A stretch of DNA of 64,000 nucleotides from Syntrophobotulus glycolicus DSM 8271 (GTDB lineage: Bacteria > Bacillota > Desulfitobacteriia > Desulfitobacteriales > Syntrophobotulaceae), in NCBI RefSeq assembly GCF_000190635.1, contig NC_015172.1, positions 2,418,001 through 2,482,000 on the forward strand, read 5' to 3'. The notes under the pieces are model-generated. The model was not told where the DNA came from and did not search any database. It saw nothing but the letters and a program-made list of their open reading frames with translations. This document shows positions 7,921 to 17,142 of this stretch, piece by piece. Within the stretch, counting starts at the first letter, position 1, and every line of letters begins with the position of its first letter. Made by a program: the position numbers and the translations under genes.

Positions 7921-9121
7921 TTCTCAAAGTATTCCTTCTTTTCATTTCTTTTTAATCTGGTTTGGCGCGGCGGTCTCCATCTCTGAAATATTAACCGGCG
8001 GCCTGATTGCCCCGCTCGGTTTTGCTCAAGGGCTGGCTGCTATCGTCATTGGCCATGTCATAGGCGTGTTATTGTTAGGCCTTTGCGGGATCATTGGTTT
8101 TCGCAATAAAATCCCCGCTATTGAGTCGACCAGGATTTCCTTCGGAAAGTTCGGCTCCTACGGTTTCTCGGTTCTAAATATCCTGCAGCTTGTCGGCTGG
8201 ACTGCCGTGATGATTATTATGGCCGCACGCTCGGCTAATGATATCAGCAATGCCCTCTGGGGTTTTAACAGTACCAGTGCCTGGTGTATCGTTATCGGAG
8301 CCTTGATCTGTATTTGGATTGCAACCGGTATCAAAAACTCGGCAAAGTTGAATTATGCGGCAATCTCCCTTTTATTCATCTTAACCGTTATTTTGAGCAC
8401 TGTAGTATTTAAGGATACCAGTATTTTCAGCAGGACATCCGACGGTACAATGTCTTTTGGTGCTGCCGTAGAACTTTCCGTAATCATGCCTTTGTCCTGG
8501 CTTCCCCTGATTGCCGATTACACACGGTTCGGCCGCAGCAGCAAAGGCAGCTTTTGGGGGAGTGTCTCCGGTTATTTCCTGGGAAGCTGCTGGATGTATA
8601 TCATCGGCCTGGGCGGCACACTCCTTACCGCGAACTATGAGCCATCGGCCATGCTTTTAGCCGCGAATATGGGGATCGCTGCTTTAGGGATTGTCGTTTT
8701 GGCTACAGTAACCACAACCTACCTCGATGCTTATTCCGCAGGTGTCTCTTATCTCAATATCCACCGAAATGCCAACGAAAAAGTGATCGCTCTGCTGATG
8801 TGCGCAATCGGAACATTGATTGCCATTTATACTTCTATAGAACAGTATATTGATTTTCTCTATTATATCGGCTCGGTTTTTGCGCCTCTTTTTGCTATCC
8901 TGCTGACAGAATACTTTGTTTTCCGTAAGACTGGAATCCGGGAGGGGCATAACCTCTTTTCTGCCAACGTGATTCTTTGGCTGATCGGGGTAGGCCTTTA
9001 TTATCAGTTTGTCAAGTATGATTTGCCCTTTGGCAGCACAATCCCTGTGATGCTGATCATTTCCCTCTTATGCGTCGTAAAGGAATGGCTGTTGACTTTG
9101 TTCAATAAATTGAGGTCTTAA
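7910..9121 (+). CDS. cytX: Hydroxymethylpyrimidine transporter CytX (NCS1 family)
   Basis: This 403-residue membrane protein has about 12 hydrophobic segments and NCS1 (cytosine/purine permease) features. These include the early GGLIAPLGFAQGLAAIVIGH segment and a central MPLSWLPLIADYTRFG motif typical of the CytX branch. CytX members beside thiamine genes are believed to import the HMP moiety. Translation should be coupled to thiD because the genes overlap. The placement directly before thiM and thiE strongly supports a salvage role over cytosine uptake. Confidence 0.9.
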   Translation: MNSNSQSIPSFHFFLIWFGAAVSISEILTGGLIAPLGFAQGLAAIVIGHVIGVLLLGLCGIIGFRNKIPAIESTRISFGKFGSYGFSVLNILQLVGWTAVMIIMAARSANDISNALWGFNSTSAWCIVIGALICIWIATGIKNSAKLNYAAISLLFILTVILSTVVFKDTSIFSRTSDGTMSFGAAVELSVIMPLSWLPLIADYTRFGRSSKGSFWGSVSGYFLGSCWMYIIGLGGTLLTANYEPSAMLLAANMGIAALGIVVLATVTTTYLDAYSAGVSYLNIHRNANEKVIALLMCAIGTLIAIYTSIEQYIDFLYYIGSVFAPLFAILLTEYFVFRKTGIREGHNLFSANVILWLIGVGLYYQFVKYDLPFGSTIPVMLIISLLCVVKEWLLTLFNKLRS

Positions 9122-9155
9122 ATTCATCCTAAAAAAGAAGAAGGAGCGAGGAAAA

Positions 9156-9968
9156 ATGGAAATAACCAGATTATGCGCCAACGCTTTGTCCGAGCTGCAA
9201 AATAAAAAACCTCTTGTCCATAATATCACCAACTATGTCACTGTTCATGATTGTGCCAATATCATCCTGGCTATCGGCGGGTCTCCCGTTATGGCCGATG
9301 ATCTTCATGAAGTTGAGGACATGGTTTCTATTTCTTCCGCTTTGGTCATCAACATGGGGACTCTGAACACCCGCACTGTGGAGTCCATGATTGCTGCCGG
9401 CAAAAGAGCCAATGAACTCGGTATTCCCGTTATTTTTGACCCTGTTGGTGTAGGGGCTACCCCCTACCGCAATGCCACAGCGAAAAAGATTATGGACGAA
9501 GTCAAGCTTGCTGTTGTTCGCGGAAACATGTCGGAAATCAAATCTTTAAGCGGAATGGCTGTCCAATCCAAGGGAGTGGATTCTGTTGCCGATGAGACTG
9601 ACGGCGCAACCGTTGCCAGAGCATTTGCCCGGAATACGGGCATCGTGGCCGCAATCACGGGAAAAACAGATGTGATCTCTGATGGCGGCCGAGTATGCCT
9701 GATCAATAATGGCCATTCCCTGCTCTCCGGTGTGACGGGAACGGGCTGTATGGCCTCCGCTTTAGTGGGGACTTTTTGCGGTGCTGTCCCGGATTATTTG
9801 ATTGCGGCAACGGCCGGGGTGATGTGTATGGGCCTGTCCGGTGAACTGGCCGAAAAAACATTATCTGAAACAGAAGGAATTGGAACCTTCCGCGTCAAAC
9901 TCTTTGACCAGATCTCCCGGCTTAATGAAGAGACAATCATGAAGGAAGGAAAGATAACCCTTGCTTAA
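9156..9968 (+). CDS. thiM: Hydroxyethylthiazole kinase ThiM
   Basis: ThiM phosphorylates the thiazole moiety for thiamine salvage. The 270-residue protein has the family N-terminus KPLVHNITNYVTVHDCANI and the segment GGSPVMADD. It also has VIFDPVGVGATPYRN and the ribokinase-like GVTGTGCMASAL anion hole with the catalytic Cys. The start has a clear AAGGAGCGAGG site. Its stop overlaps the TTG start of thiE by 8 bases, so both are translated together. Confidence 0.96.
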   Translation: MEITRLCANALSELQNKKPLVHNITNYVTVHDCANIILAIGGSPVMADDLHEVEDMVSISSALVINMGTLNTRTVESMIAAGKRANELGIPVIFDPVGVGATPYRNATAKKIMDEVKLAVVRGNMSEIKSLSGMAVQSKGVDSVADETDGATVARAFARNTGIVAAITGKTDVISDGGRVCLINNGHSLLSGVTGTGCMASALVGTFCGAVPDYLIAATAGVMCMGLSGELAEKTLSETEGIGTFRVKLFDQISRLNEETIMKEGKITLA

Positions 9969-10584
9969 ATGGGACTATACCTTATACCTGGTCACCGACA
10001 GGAGCTATATTGGCGACAGAAATCTGGAGGATTGTGTTGAAGAAGCGATCCTCGGCGGTGCAACCATGGTCCAGCTGCGGGAAAAAACTGCGTCATCCCT
10101 TGATTTTTATCACCTGGCTGTTAAAATCAAAGGGGTTACAAGAAAATACCAGGTTCCTTTGATGATTAATGACCGTTTGGATATTGCCCTGGCCATTGAT
10201 GCCGACGGTCTCCATCTCGGTCAGGATGATCTGCCCATTGAGATCGCGCGCAGATATTTTGGCCGGGAAAAAGTGATCGGCATCTCGGTAAGTACGGTTG
10301 AAGAAGCACTCCTCGCTGAAAAAAGCGGCGCCGATTATCTCGGGGCGGGCGCTGTCTTTCCAACCGGGACCAAAACAGACGCCAAGCTCGTTTCTTTACC
10401 GGAATTAAGCCTGATCAAAAAAGCAGTAAAAATCCCGGTCGTGGCCATCGGCGGAATTAATGAGACCAATGCCTGTGATGTTTTCCATACCGGAATTGAC
10501 GGTCTTTCTGTGGTTTCAGCTATTCTGGCCAGGAAAGATCCCAGGAAGGCTTCTGCGGAAATCAAAGCAAGAATAACAGGATAA
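9961..10584 (+). CDS. thiE: Thiamine-phosphate synthase ThiE
   Basis: ThiE joins HMP-PP and thiazole phosphate to give thiamine monophosphate, completing the operon's salvage route. The 207-residue TIM barrel shows the family marks YLVTDR, GATMVQLREK, LMINDRLDIALAIDADGLHL-GQDDLP, YLGAGAVFPTGTKTDA and VVAIGGI. A TTG start overlapping the thiM stop is used, with AAGGAAGG about 10 bases before it. No thiamine-monophosphate kinase gene lies nearby. Confidence 0.96.
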   Translation: MLKWDYTLYLVTDRSYIGDRNLEDCVEEAILGGATMVQLREKTASSLDFYHLAVKIKGVTRKYQVPLMINDRLDIALAIDADGLHLGQDDLPIEIARRYFGREKVIGISVSTVEEALLAEKSGADYLGAGAVFPTGTKTDAKLVSLPELSLIKKAVKIPVVAIGGINETNACDVFHTGIDGLSVVSAILARKDPRKASAEIKARITG

Positions 10585-10611
10585 ACGAAATAAATCCTTG
10601 CGAGGGCTGAT

Positions 10612-11325
10612 ATGCTGAGAACATTCTTTTGGTTTATTTATTTTTGGCTATACTTGATTTCGGTTCTTCCCGCGCAATTTAAAATTGAGCGTTTAGCGAA
10701 GGAAAACAATACGGCTTCACATGATCAGCTTGTTGACCGGACTGTCAAGAGATGGGCTCAGTCTTTGGTTTCTTTAAGCGGATCAAAAATCAAAGTAACC
10801 GGTGAAGAAAATGTCCCTGCCGAAAGACCTGTTGTGTTCGTCAGCAACCATCAGGGCAATTTTGATATCCCCATCTTACTCGGGTATATTCAAAAACCCA
10901 AAGCATTTATTGCCAAGGTGGAATTGGCCAAGATGCCTATGGTCAGCACCTGGATGCGCCACATGAAATGTGTCTTTATGGACCGTTCCGATATCCGACA
11001 GTCCCTGCGCACAATCGCCGAAGCCGCATCTTATCTTCAAAATGGTTATTCCATGGTGATTTTTCCGGAGGGTACAAGAAGCAAAGGCATGGCATTGGGC
11101 GAATTTAAGCCGGGAAGCTTTAAACTGGCCGTAAAAGCCAAGGCCCTGATTGTGCCGGTTACCATACGCGGGTCATATCAGATCATGGAAGCTCAGAAGT
11201 TTATCATCAAGCCGGCCGAGGTTGAAATTGTTATCTCCAAGCCTATTGAAACCAAGAATCTGACCAAGGAGCAGGAAGCCCTGTTGCCGGAGCAAGTCCG
11301 GTCAATCATTCAAAGCAACCTCTGA
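10612..11325 (+). CDS. plsC: 1-acyl-sn-glycerol-3-phosphate acyltransferase
   Basis: This enzyme adds the second acyl chain in phosphatidic acid synthesis at the membrane. The 237-residue protein has an N-terminal hydrophobic segment. The acyltransferase blocks follow in order: the NHxxxxD catalytic motif (SNHQGNFDIP), the FMDRSD block, the FPEGTRSKG glycerol-phosphate-binding motif and the VPVTIRGS block. It sits 27 bases after thiE on the same strand and may be co-transcribed, though the functions are unrelated. A new promoter begins about 100 bases after its stop. Confidence 0.93.
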   Translation: MLRTFFWFIYFWLYLISVLPAQFKIERLAKENNTASHDQLVDRTVKRWAQSLVSLSGSKIKVTGEENVPAERPVVFVSNHQGNFDIPILLGYIQKPKAFIAKVELAKMPMVSTWMRHMKCVFMDRSDIRQSLRTIAEAASYLQNGYSMVIFPEGTRSKGMALGEFKPGSFKLAVKAKALIVPVTIRGSYQIMEAQKFIIKPAEVEIVISKPIETKNLTKEQEALLPEQVRSIIQSNL

Positions 11326-11423
11326 TTAAAGAGGGACTGTCCAGTGAAATCCATATCATGCCGATGAGAAAATGTCGAATCGAGCAGACAAATGAGACAC
11401 GAATGTGAAAATAATCTTAATTC

Positions 11424-11452
11424 TTGACAACCTGAACCGGTCGTAATACAAT
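11424..11452 (+). promoter_or_regulatory. Sigma-A promoter of the ZTP riboswitch-pfl operon
   Basis: A perfect TTGACA box and TACAAT are separated by exactly 17 bases. The predicted start site falls at about 11460, just before the ZTP aptamer, so pflBA has its own promoter independent of the thi-plsC transcript. Confidence 0.85.
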
Positions 11453-11489
11453 GATTCTACAACAGCAAGACATCGTTCTTGTCAGCAAA

Positions 11490-11562
11490 CCTTCACATAA
11501 CTGGCGGAAGTGGGAAAACCACAGGGAGTGTGAAGCGTATCGATTAGCCGACCGCCTGGGCA
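11490..11562 (+). promoter_or_regulatory. ZTP (pfl motif) riboswitch
   Basis: The hallmark ZTP elements occur in order: AACTGGCGGAAGTGGG, AAAACCACAGGGAG, and GCCGACCGCCTGGGC, which forms the 3' pseudoknot and hairpin. This class binds ZMP/ZTP, which build up when 10-formyl-tetrahydrofolate is short, and turns on formyl-folate supply. Placement ahead of pyruvate formate-lyase, a formate source, is the classic context that gave the motif its name. Confidence 0.93.
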
Positions 11563-11588
11563 GTTTTATAAACTACCCGGGTTTTTTT
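11555..11588 (+). terminator. Terminator of the ZTP riboswitch
   Basis: A stem CCTGGG-AGTTT/AAACT-CCCGGG runs into seven T residues. Its 5' arm is the conserved CCTGGG of the aptamer, so ligand binding and terminator formation are mutually exclusive, as expected for an on-switch. Confidence 0.87.
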
Positions 11589-11616
11589 ATTGCCCGGGAT
11601 ACAGGAGGAATGTCTA

Positions 11617-13842
11617 ATGCTTACGCAATGGGCCGGATTCAAACCGGGTAACTGGATAGATAATATTGATGTCCAAAATTTCATCGCCGCAAATTATTTA
11701 CCTTATGATGGGAACGAGAACTTTCTGAGCGGACCATCCCGGCGCACCACGGAGCTTTGGCAAACATGTGAAAAGCTCCTTCAGAAAGAAGCGGCAAATC
11801 ATGGCGTGCTGAATATTGATACCGAACGCCCCGCCAAAATCAATTCTCATCTTCCCGGTTACATTGATCGGGAAAACGAAATGATCGTCGGCTTGCAAAC
11901 AGACGCTCCTTTAAAAAGAGGGGTGAATATTGTCGGTGGCCTTAAAATGGCCCGTGAAGCATGCCGTGCTTACGATATGACCCTTAATCCTCAGCTGGAC
12001 CAGTTCTTTGCGGAAAACCGCAAAACCCATAATGACGGTGTTTTCAGCGTATATCCTGAAGAAATCAAGCTTTTACGCAAATATAAGCTCCTTACCGGAT
12101 TGCCCGACGGCTATGGGCGCGGCAGAATCATCGGTGATTACCGGCGGGTCCCTCTCTATGGAGTGGACCGTCTCCTGAAAGAAAAAAAGAAGGATTTAAA
12201 AAAATTGCCCTTTGAAATGACTGAGGGAAACATCCGTTTAAGAGAAGAAATCTCTGAACAGCTCTGTGCCCTTCAAGATCTCAAAAGCATGGCCTTAAGC
12301 TATGGTATTGATATCTCAGAACCGGCTGCCAATACCAAAGAAGCGGTGCAATGGTTGTATTTTGCCTATCTGGCGGCAGTTAAGGAGCAGAACGGTGCTG
12401 CGATGAGTATCGGCCGCAACACTGCTTTTCTGGACATTTACATTGAAAAAGACCTGCAAAATAAAGCCTTGTCAGAACAAGATGTCCAGGAATTGATTGA
12501 TCAATTCCTGATCAAACTGCGCATGGTCAGACAGCTGCGCACCCCGGAATATCACCAGCTTTTTGCCGGAGACCCTCTGTGGATTACGGAAAGCCTCGGT
12601 GGGATAGGCCTGGATGGGCGGCACATGGTGACCAAAACAGCCTATCGCTTCCTCAACTCCCTCAGGAATCTGGGAGCCGCGCCTGAGCCAAACATGACCA
12701 TACTTTGGTCGGAAAAACTTCCCGCACCATTCAAAGAATTCTGCTGCGCTCTTTCCATCGAAACCAGTGCAATCCAATATGAAAATGATGAGCTTATGCG
12801 GCCGTATTACGGTGACGACTATGCGATTGCCTGCTGTGTTTCCCCCATGCGCGTCGGTAAGGAAATGCAGTTTTTCGGAGCAAGATGCAATATTGCCAAA
12901 CTACTGCTTGTCGCTTTAAATGGCGGCAGGGATGAACTTAGCGGTGTTCAGATCCTTCCTCCGACTGAACCCTACCGGGGGGAAATCCTCGATTATCAAG
13001 AAGTGCTGTCCAGGTTTCAATCCTACCTTGATCTTTTGTGCTCCTACTATGTGAACACCATGAATATTATCCACTATATGCACGACAAGTACGCTTATGA
13101 GCGGCTGGAAATGTCCCTTCACGATTCTGAAGTATCCAGGAATATGGCTTTTGGTCTGGCCGGATTGTCCGTTCTCGTTGATTCCCTCAGTGCCATCAAG
13201 CATGCCCGGGTCACCCCCGTTTGGGAGAAAGGCCTGATTAAAGATTTTCTGATTGAAGGAGAATACCCCGCCTATGGCAATGATCTTGATGAAGCGGACA
13301 ATATCGCCAAAGAAATCGTGGAACTGGCCTTAAACGCTTTGAAGAAATACAAAACTTACCGGGATGCCGTTCACACCTTATCTGTCCTGACCATCACCTC
13401 CAATGTTGTATACGGGCAGAACACCGGCAACACCCCGGATGGCCGCAGAGCAGGGACTCCCTTTGCTCCCGGCGCCAATCCCTCTAATGGCAAAGACATC
13501 TCCGGGGCCATAGCCTCCCTTAATTCTGTTTGTAAAATCCCTTATGAACATTGCCGGGACGGTATCTCCTACACTCTGACCCTGACTCCGGGCTTATTGG
13601 GCAAGGAGAAGACGGCCAGAAAAAAAATCCTGGCTGATTTACTGGATGGCTATTTCCTGTCCGGCGGTCATCACGTAAATATTAACATCCTCAATCGTTC
13701 GGATCTGTTAGAAGCTATGGAGCACCCGGAGAAATACCCCAATCTGACTATCCGGGTCTCAGGCTATGCCGTCAAGTTCAATTCCTTAACCCGAGAACAG
13801 CAGCTTGATGTGGTGAGCCGGACATTCCACGAGCATATTTAG
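11617..13842 (+). CDS. pflB: Formate C-acetyltransferase (pyruvate formate-lyase)
   Basis: PflB splits pyruvate and CoA into acetyl-CoA and formate under anaerobic conditions. The 741-residue protein has the adjacent catalytic cysteines in AIACCVSPM, the [19 protein letters not shown] block, and the glycyl-radical motif RVSGYAV near the C-terminus. All mark true PFL rather than a diol dehydratase relative. The ATG at 11617 has AGGAGG 9 bases upstream. Its activase follows 40 bases later. The ZTP riboswitch suggests that formate for purine synthesis is the regulated output. Confidence 0.95.
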   Translation: MLTQWAGFKPGNWIDNIDVQNFIAANYLPYDGNENFLSGPSRRTTELWQTCEKLLQKEAANHGVLNIDTERPAKINSHLPGYIDRENEMIVGLQTDAPLKRGVNIVGGLKMAREACRAYDMTLNPQLDQFFAENRKTHNDGVFSVYPEEIKLLRKYKLLTGLPDGYGRGRIIGDYRRVPLYGVDRLLKEKKKDLKKLPFEMTEGNIRLREEISEQLCALQDLKSMALSYGIDISEPAANTKEAVQWLYFAYLAAVKEQNGAAMSIGRNTAFLDIYIEKDLQNKALSEQDVQELIDQFLIKLRMVRQLRTPEYHQLFAGDPLWITESLGGIGLDGRHMVTKTAYRFLNSLRNLGAAPEPNMTILWSEKLPAPFKEFCCALSIETSAIQYENDELMRPYYGDDYAIACCVSPMRVGKEMQFFGARCNIAKLLLVALNGGRDELSGVQILPPTEPYRGEILDYQEVLSRFQSYLDLLCSYYVNTMNIIHYMHDKYAYERLEMSLHDSEVSRNMAFGLAGLSVLVDSLSAIKHARVTPVWEKGLIKDFLIEGEYPAYGNDLDEADNIAKEIVELALNALKKYKTYRDAVHTLSVLTITSNVVYGQNTGNTPDGRRAGTPFAPGANPSNGKDISGAIASLNSVCKIPYEHCRDGISYTLTLTPGLLGKEKTARKKILADLLDGYFLSGGHHVNINILNRSDLLEAMEHPEKYPNLTIRVSGYAVKFNSLTREQQLDVVSRTFHEHI

Positions 13843-13882
13843 TTTTCAGAGCCAAAGCACATTCGTTTGCCGGGAGGTCAAT

Positions 13883-14629
13883 ATGAAGGGATATGTTCAT
13901 TCCGTTGAGTCATTCTCGACCCTGGATGGCCCCGGAATCAGAAGTGTAGTTTTTCTTCAGGGCTGTCCTTTACGATGCCAGTATTGTCATAATCCGGACA
14001 CCTGGCAAATGAATGAAGGCAACTTGGTGGATTCTGCCGAGGTTATTGCCAGAGTTTTAAAAAACAAGAACTATATTGCCCGAAACGGCGGGGTCACCAT
14101 CTCGGGAGGGGAACCGACGGCCCAAATTGACTTCCTGGCTGAACTTCTCAAGGGATTTAAAGAGGCTGGGCTCCATACGGCTGTAGACACCTCCGGCTAT
14201 GTCGATTTGGATGATATTGACCGGATTATTGATGATACAGATCTATTTATCGTCGATATCAAGCATATGGACCCGGAAAAATGCCGGGAACTTACCGGCC
14301 GGTCCAATGAAAAAGTCTTGGCTTTATTAGGTCATCTGGAAAATCTTCATCAAGCCGTATGGATCAGAAATGTGCTCCTTCCGGGTTTTACCGATACGGA
14401 AAAGCATATCTCAGATTTATGCGCCTATGTTCAAAAGCTTCAAAATGTCCAAAATTTTGAAGTTCTCCCTTACCATGCCCTGGCTAAAGCAAAATATCAA
14501 GACCTGGATTTGCCATACAAGCTGGACGGCATTTCTGAGTTTGATTCTAAGCAATTGCTCCAATATCAAGACATGATTCAGAAATATTACAGCAAGAAAT
14601 TTTCCATCCAGCACGATGCCTGGATGTGA
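13883..14629 (+). CDS. pflA: Pyruvate formate-lyase-activating enzyme
   Basis: This radical SAM enzyme installs the glycyl radical on PflB. The 248-residue protein has the CxxxCxxC cluster motif in GCPLRCQYCHNPDTW, a GG-containing SAM-binding segment (GGVTISGGEPTAQ) and the length expected for PflA without extra ferredoxin clusters. It begins with a GGGAGGTCA ribosome-binding site and is co-transcribed with pflB. It is convergent with the ger operon, whose last gene ends 20 bases away. Confidence 0.95.
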   Translation: MKGYVHSVESFSTLDGPGIRSVVFLQGCPLRCQYCHNPDTWQMNEGNLVDSAEVIARVLKNKNYIARNGGVTISGGEPTAQIDFLAELLKGFKEAGLHTAVDTSGYVDLDDIDRIIDDTDLFIVDIKHMDPEKCRELTGRSNEKVLALLGHLENLHQAVWIRNVLLPGFTDTEKHISDLCAYVQKLQNVQNFEVLPYHALAKAKYQDLDLPYKLDGISEFDSKQLLQYQDMIQKYYSKKFSIQHDAWM

Positions 14630-14648
14630 GTCCTCAGGGAACCACGGT

Positions 14649-15740
14649 TCATTCCAAGGCTTTCCTCCTGAAAAAATATACGATCAGCACGATCAGAGGC
14701 AGAATAAAGATCCCGACATTGCCGATATAGGGCAATAAGGTAAAAATTTTGTTGATTGTAACGGACGTCATTATTTTGAAGAAGGATACGGTGATAAAGG
14801 CGACGATACATAAAGGGATAATCAGCTTTTTGCTGTCTTTAATTTTGAATATTTGTCCCAAACCCATCGTTACACAATACATATAGAGAGAAAACTTGAT
14901 AAATTCAATAATTACCCATGCTACGACAGAGAGGGATTCAATTCTTTCTACAAATTCAAAGACTTCAATTGTCCGAACATATTTATAGTAGGGAAAAGAA
15001 GCGTGTTTCCCAAATTCAATTCCCAAAACAGCCTGAGCCGTAACCACAAAAACAATTAAGAATATAATCGATATGCCGATGAAATAGAGCGCTATTTTTT
15101 TGATATCCTCTTTTTTCTGCAGATTCGGAACCAGCATGGCGAAAACCAGCAAATCATAATATCGGGAAGCCACGATAAAGCCTCCCTGAGCAATGTCCAC
15201 AAGCTTGCTGTCTTTTAATACCGGTAAAAACAGACTGAAATCCATGCGGGGAATATTTAACGTTGTAAACAATACTGTGACCACAAAAAAATAAGGAATA
15301 AGAAACTCCGCCATCCTGCCCATTGTTTCTACTCCTTTATATGTCGTGTAAATACAGGGAATCAACATGGTGATCATGATGGCGTATACCGGAGTCTCCG
15401 GTAAAATCGTCGTATGAATGAAGTTGACCATATCAGCCAGGATGACGATCAGGAGAAATAATAATATTCCCATAAACAGCATTCCCATGATACTTCCGAT
15501 CAACTTCCCCATGATTCTTTGACAATATTGAATGAGATTCTCATCCGGAAACCTGCAGGCCAAAAATACCAGGGGCGCCGCGAAAATAAGGTAGAGAAAG
15601 GCAGAAAACACCAAGGCAATCCATAAATCCTGATTGCCCGGGGGGGCTGTTAATTGCAGGTAAAGAAATCCGGTAGTCATCCGGCAGGCAAAGAGCAGTA
15701 AAATCATTTGCAGGGTGGAAATTCTTTCTATTTTAATCAT
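14649..15740 (-). CDS. Spore germinant receptor B subunit (GerAB/GerKB type permease)
   Basis: The 363-residue integral membrane protein has ten hydrophobic segments and belongs to the endospore germination permease family. Early features include TTGFLYLQLTAPPGNQD, and the IYTTYKGVETMGRMAEF loop is typical of the family. The B subunit binds the germinant in the spore inner membrane. It is the last gene of an A-C-B operon and overlaps the C-subunit gene by 8 bases. The specific germinant cannot be told from sequence. Confidence 0.93.
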   Translation of the reverse strand: MIKIERISTLQMILLLFACRMTTGFLYLQLTAPPGNQDLWIALVFSAFLYLIFAAPLVFLACRFPDENLIQYCQRIMGKLIGSIMGMLFMGILLFLLIVILADMVNFIHTTILPETPVYAIMITMLIPCIYTTYKGVETMGRMAEFLIPYFFVVTVLFTTLNIPRMDFSLFLPVLKDSKLVDIAQGGFIVASRYYDLLVFAMLVPNLQKKEDIKKIALYFIGISIIFLIVFVVTAQAVLGIEFGKHASFPYYKYVRTIEVFEFVERIESLSVVAWVIIEFIKFSLYMYCVTMGLGQIFKIKDSKKLIIPLCIVAFITVSFFKIMTSVTINKIFTLLPYIGNVGIFILPLIVLIVYFFRRKALE

Positions 15741-17079
15741 ATTCCATGATCTCCTCGCCTGTAAGGGTATGCGTCGGCAGACGCAACAATCCCGTTTCTA
15801 AAATCGTTGTTTCAACTTGAACATTAACCTGAGCTGTTGAAAATTTTTGATTCCAATCGTATTTTATTCTTTCCCATTCCTGCGGATATTTTTTGTGAAA
15901 TTCCAAACCAAAACCAAAAACATCGCTTTGAAATTCTCTTTGTGTTTTGGTGATGACCTCTTCGATTTGTTTTTTGGTAACCTCCGAATTGGCATCCTGG
16001 ATCTTCTGGAGATCAATCTCGGTAGAGTCCTCCACCATTGTCTTTCCCTGACCTGTTAATTCCCCAATGGAACCGGATATTTTTAAATTCAAGTTGATGA
16101 TGATGCTCCCGTCTTCTTGCAGCAAGACCTCTCTCTTGCACTTAGATTCCAGGATTTCCACAGTCTGGACTCTGTCCGGCTTCTTGGCCACGATTGTTCC
16201 GCTTGAAACTTTATTATTGACAAAGTTCACAGCCTTCGTCTCTTCCCCGCCTAAGAATCCCACCAGCCTATCTTTAAGAAAAACCGCAGCGCCTTCATCC
16301 AGTATTTCCTTTTCTTTGTCGGGGTCATTCTGCGGTAAATCTCCATTCTTGCCGGACTCCTCAATCGTCATATCTGCCTCTCCTCTGGATTCAGAACTAT
16401 TGGCCTGGTCACTTCCTGCTTTTTCTGTGGACTTCTTTTGACCTTGGCTTTCCTCCGTTTTCATCTCCACCAGTTGCAAAACTCCGCAGACCGGTTGTTT
16501 TCCGATAGAATAGTATTCCTTGATAAAGTCAAGCAATTCAATGGAAACGCTTTTGGAATTCGCTCTCTGAGCCTTGGCCAGGCTTTGCAGGTATATGGAG
16601 GGAATATCCTCGATCCCTTCAGATTTACCCATCACATCGGAGGGCTTTGCTCCCTTTACAACAAAAACATAAGCATATAACCTTGATTCATGATCTCTCA
16701 TCCAGAAATCCATATAGTCCATAAAACCTTTCTTGGCTGCTTCTTCACTGAGAATAAAGACCTTGCAATCGGCCAGAAAGATTTTTCTGTCAAATTTCTC
16801 CGTTGCATTTCTCAACGCTTCCAGAACTGAATCCCCTGTTGTCTGGTCCATCACAAACGATTCTTGATTTGAGCGGGCTTCTCCCCCGTAAGCTTTTGGC
16901 CTGATGATTTCTGTCGTTACAATTATCTTTTCTCCTTGAATATCAATTCCTACGGCCCCCAGTATACCGATATTATTCAGCTCACGCCGGTTCCAGCAGC
17001 CTGAGACCGGTATCAGAATCAGAGCGGCCAGCAAGAGGATCAGTACTTTCTTCTTTTCTGCAGTTTTTGCTTTTTTCAT
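15733..17079 (-). CDS. Spore germinant receptor C subunit lipoprotein (Ger(x)C family)
   Basis: The 448-residue protein starts with a lipoprotein signal ending in the lipobox VSGC at about residue 28. Cys modification should anchor it to the outer face of the spore inner membrane. The body carries the Ger(x)C signatures, for example RRELNNIGILGAVGID and a C-terminal domain ending in THTLTGEE. A charged Ser/Glu/Lys-rich insert (about residues 210-260) is longer than usual. It is required together with the A and B subunits for nutrient sensing. Confidence 0.93.
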   Translation of the reverse strand: MKKAKTAEKKKVLILLLAALILIPVSGCWNRRELNNIGILGAVGIDIQGEKIIVTTEIIRPKAYGGEARSNQESFVMDQTTGDSVLEALRNATEKFDRKIFLADCKVFILSEEAAKKGFMDYMDFWMRDHESRLYAYVFVVKGAKPSDVMGKSEGIEDIPSIYLQSLAKAQRANSKSVSIELLDFIKEYYSIGKQPVCGVLQLVEMKTEESQGQKKSTEKAGSDQANSSESRGEADMTIEESGKNGDLPQNDPDKEKEILDEGAAVFLKDRLVGFLGGEETKAVNFVNNKVSSGTIVAKKPDRVQTVEILESKCKREVLLQEDGSIIINLNLKISGSIGELTGQGKTMVEDSTEIDLQKIQDANSEVTKKQIEEVITKTQREFQSDVFGFGLEFHKKYPQEWERIKYDWNQKFSTAQVNVQVETTILETGLLRLPTHTLTGEEIMEYD

Positions 17080-17142
17080 TTTTTTATCTCTCTCATCTTT
17101 TTTGTCTGATTAGCCAATTTTTCTCCACTGAATTTCTGCTGA

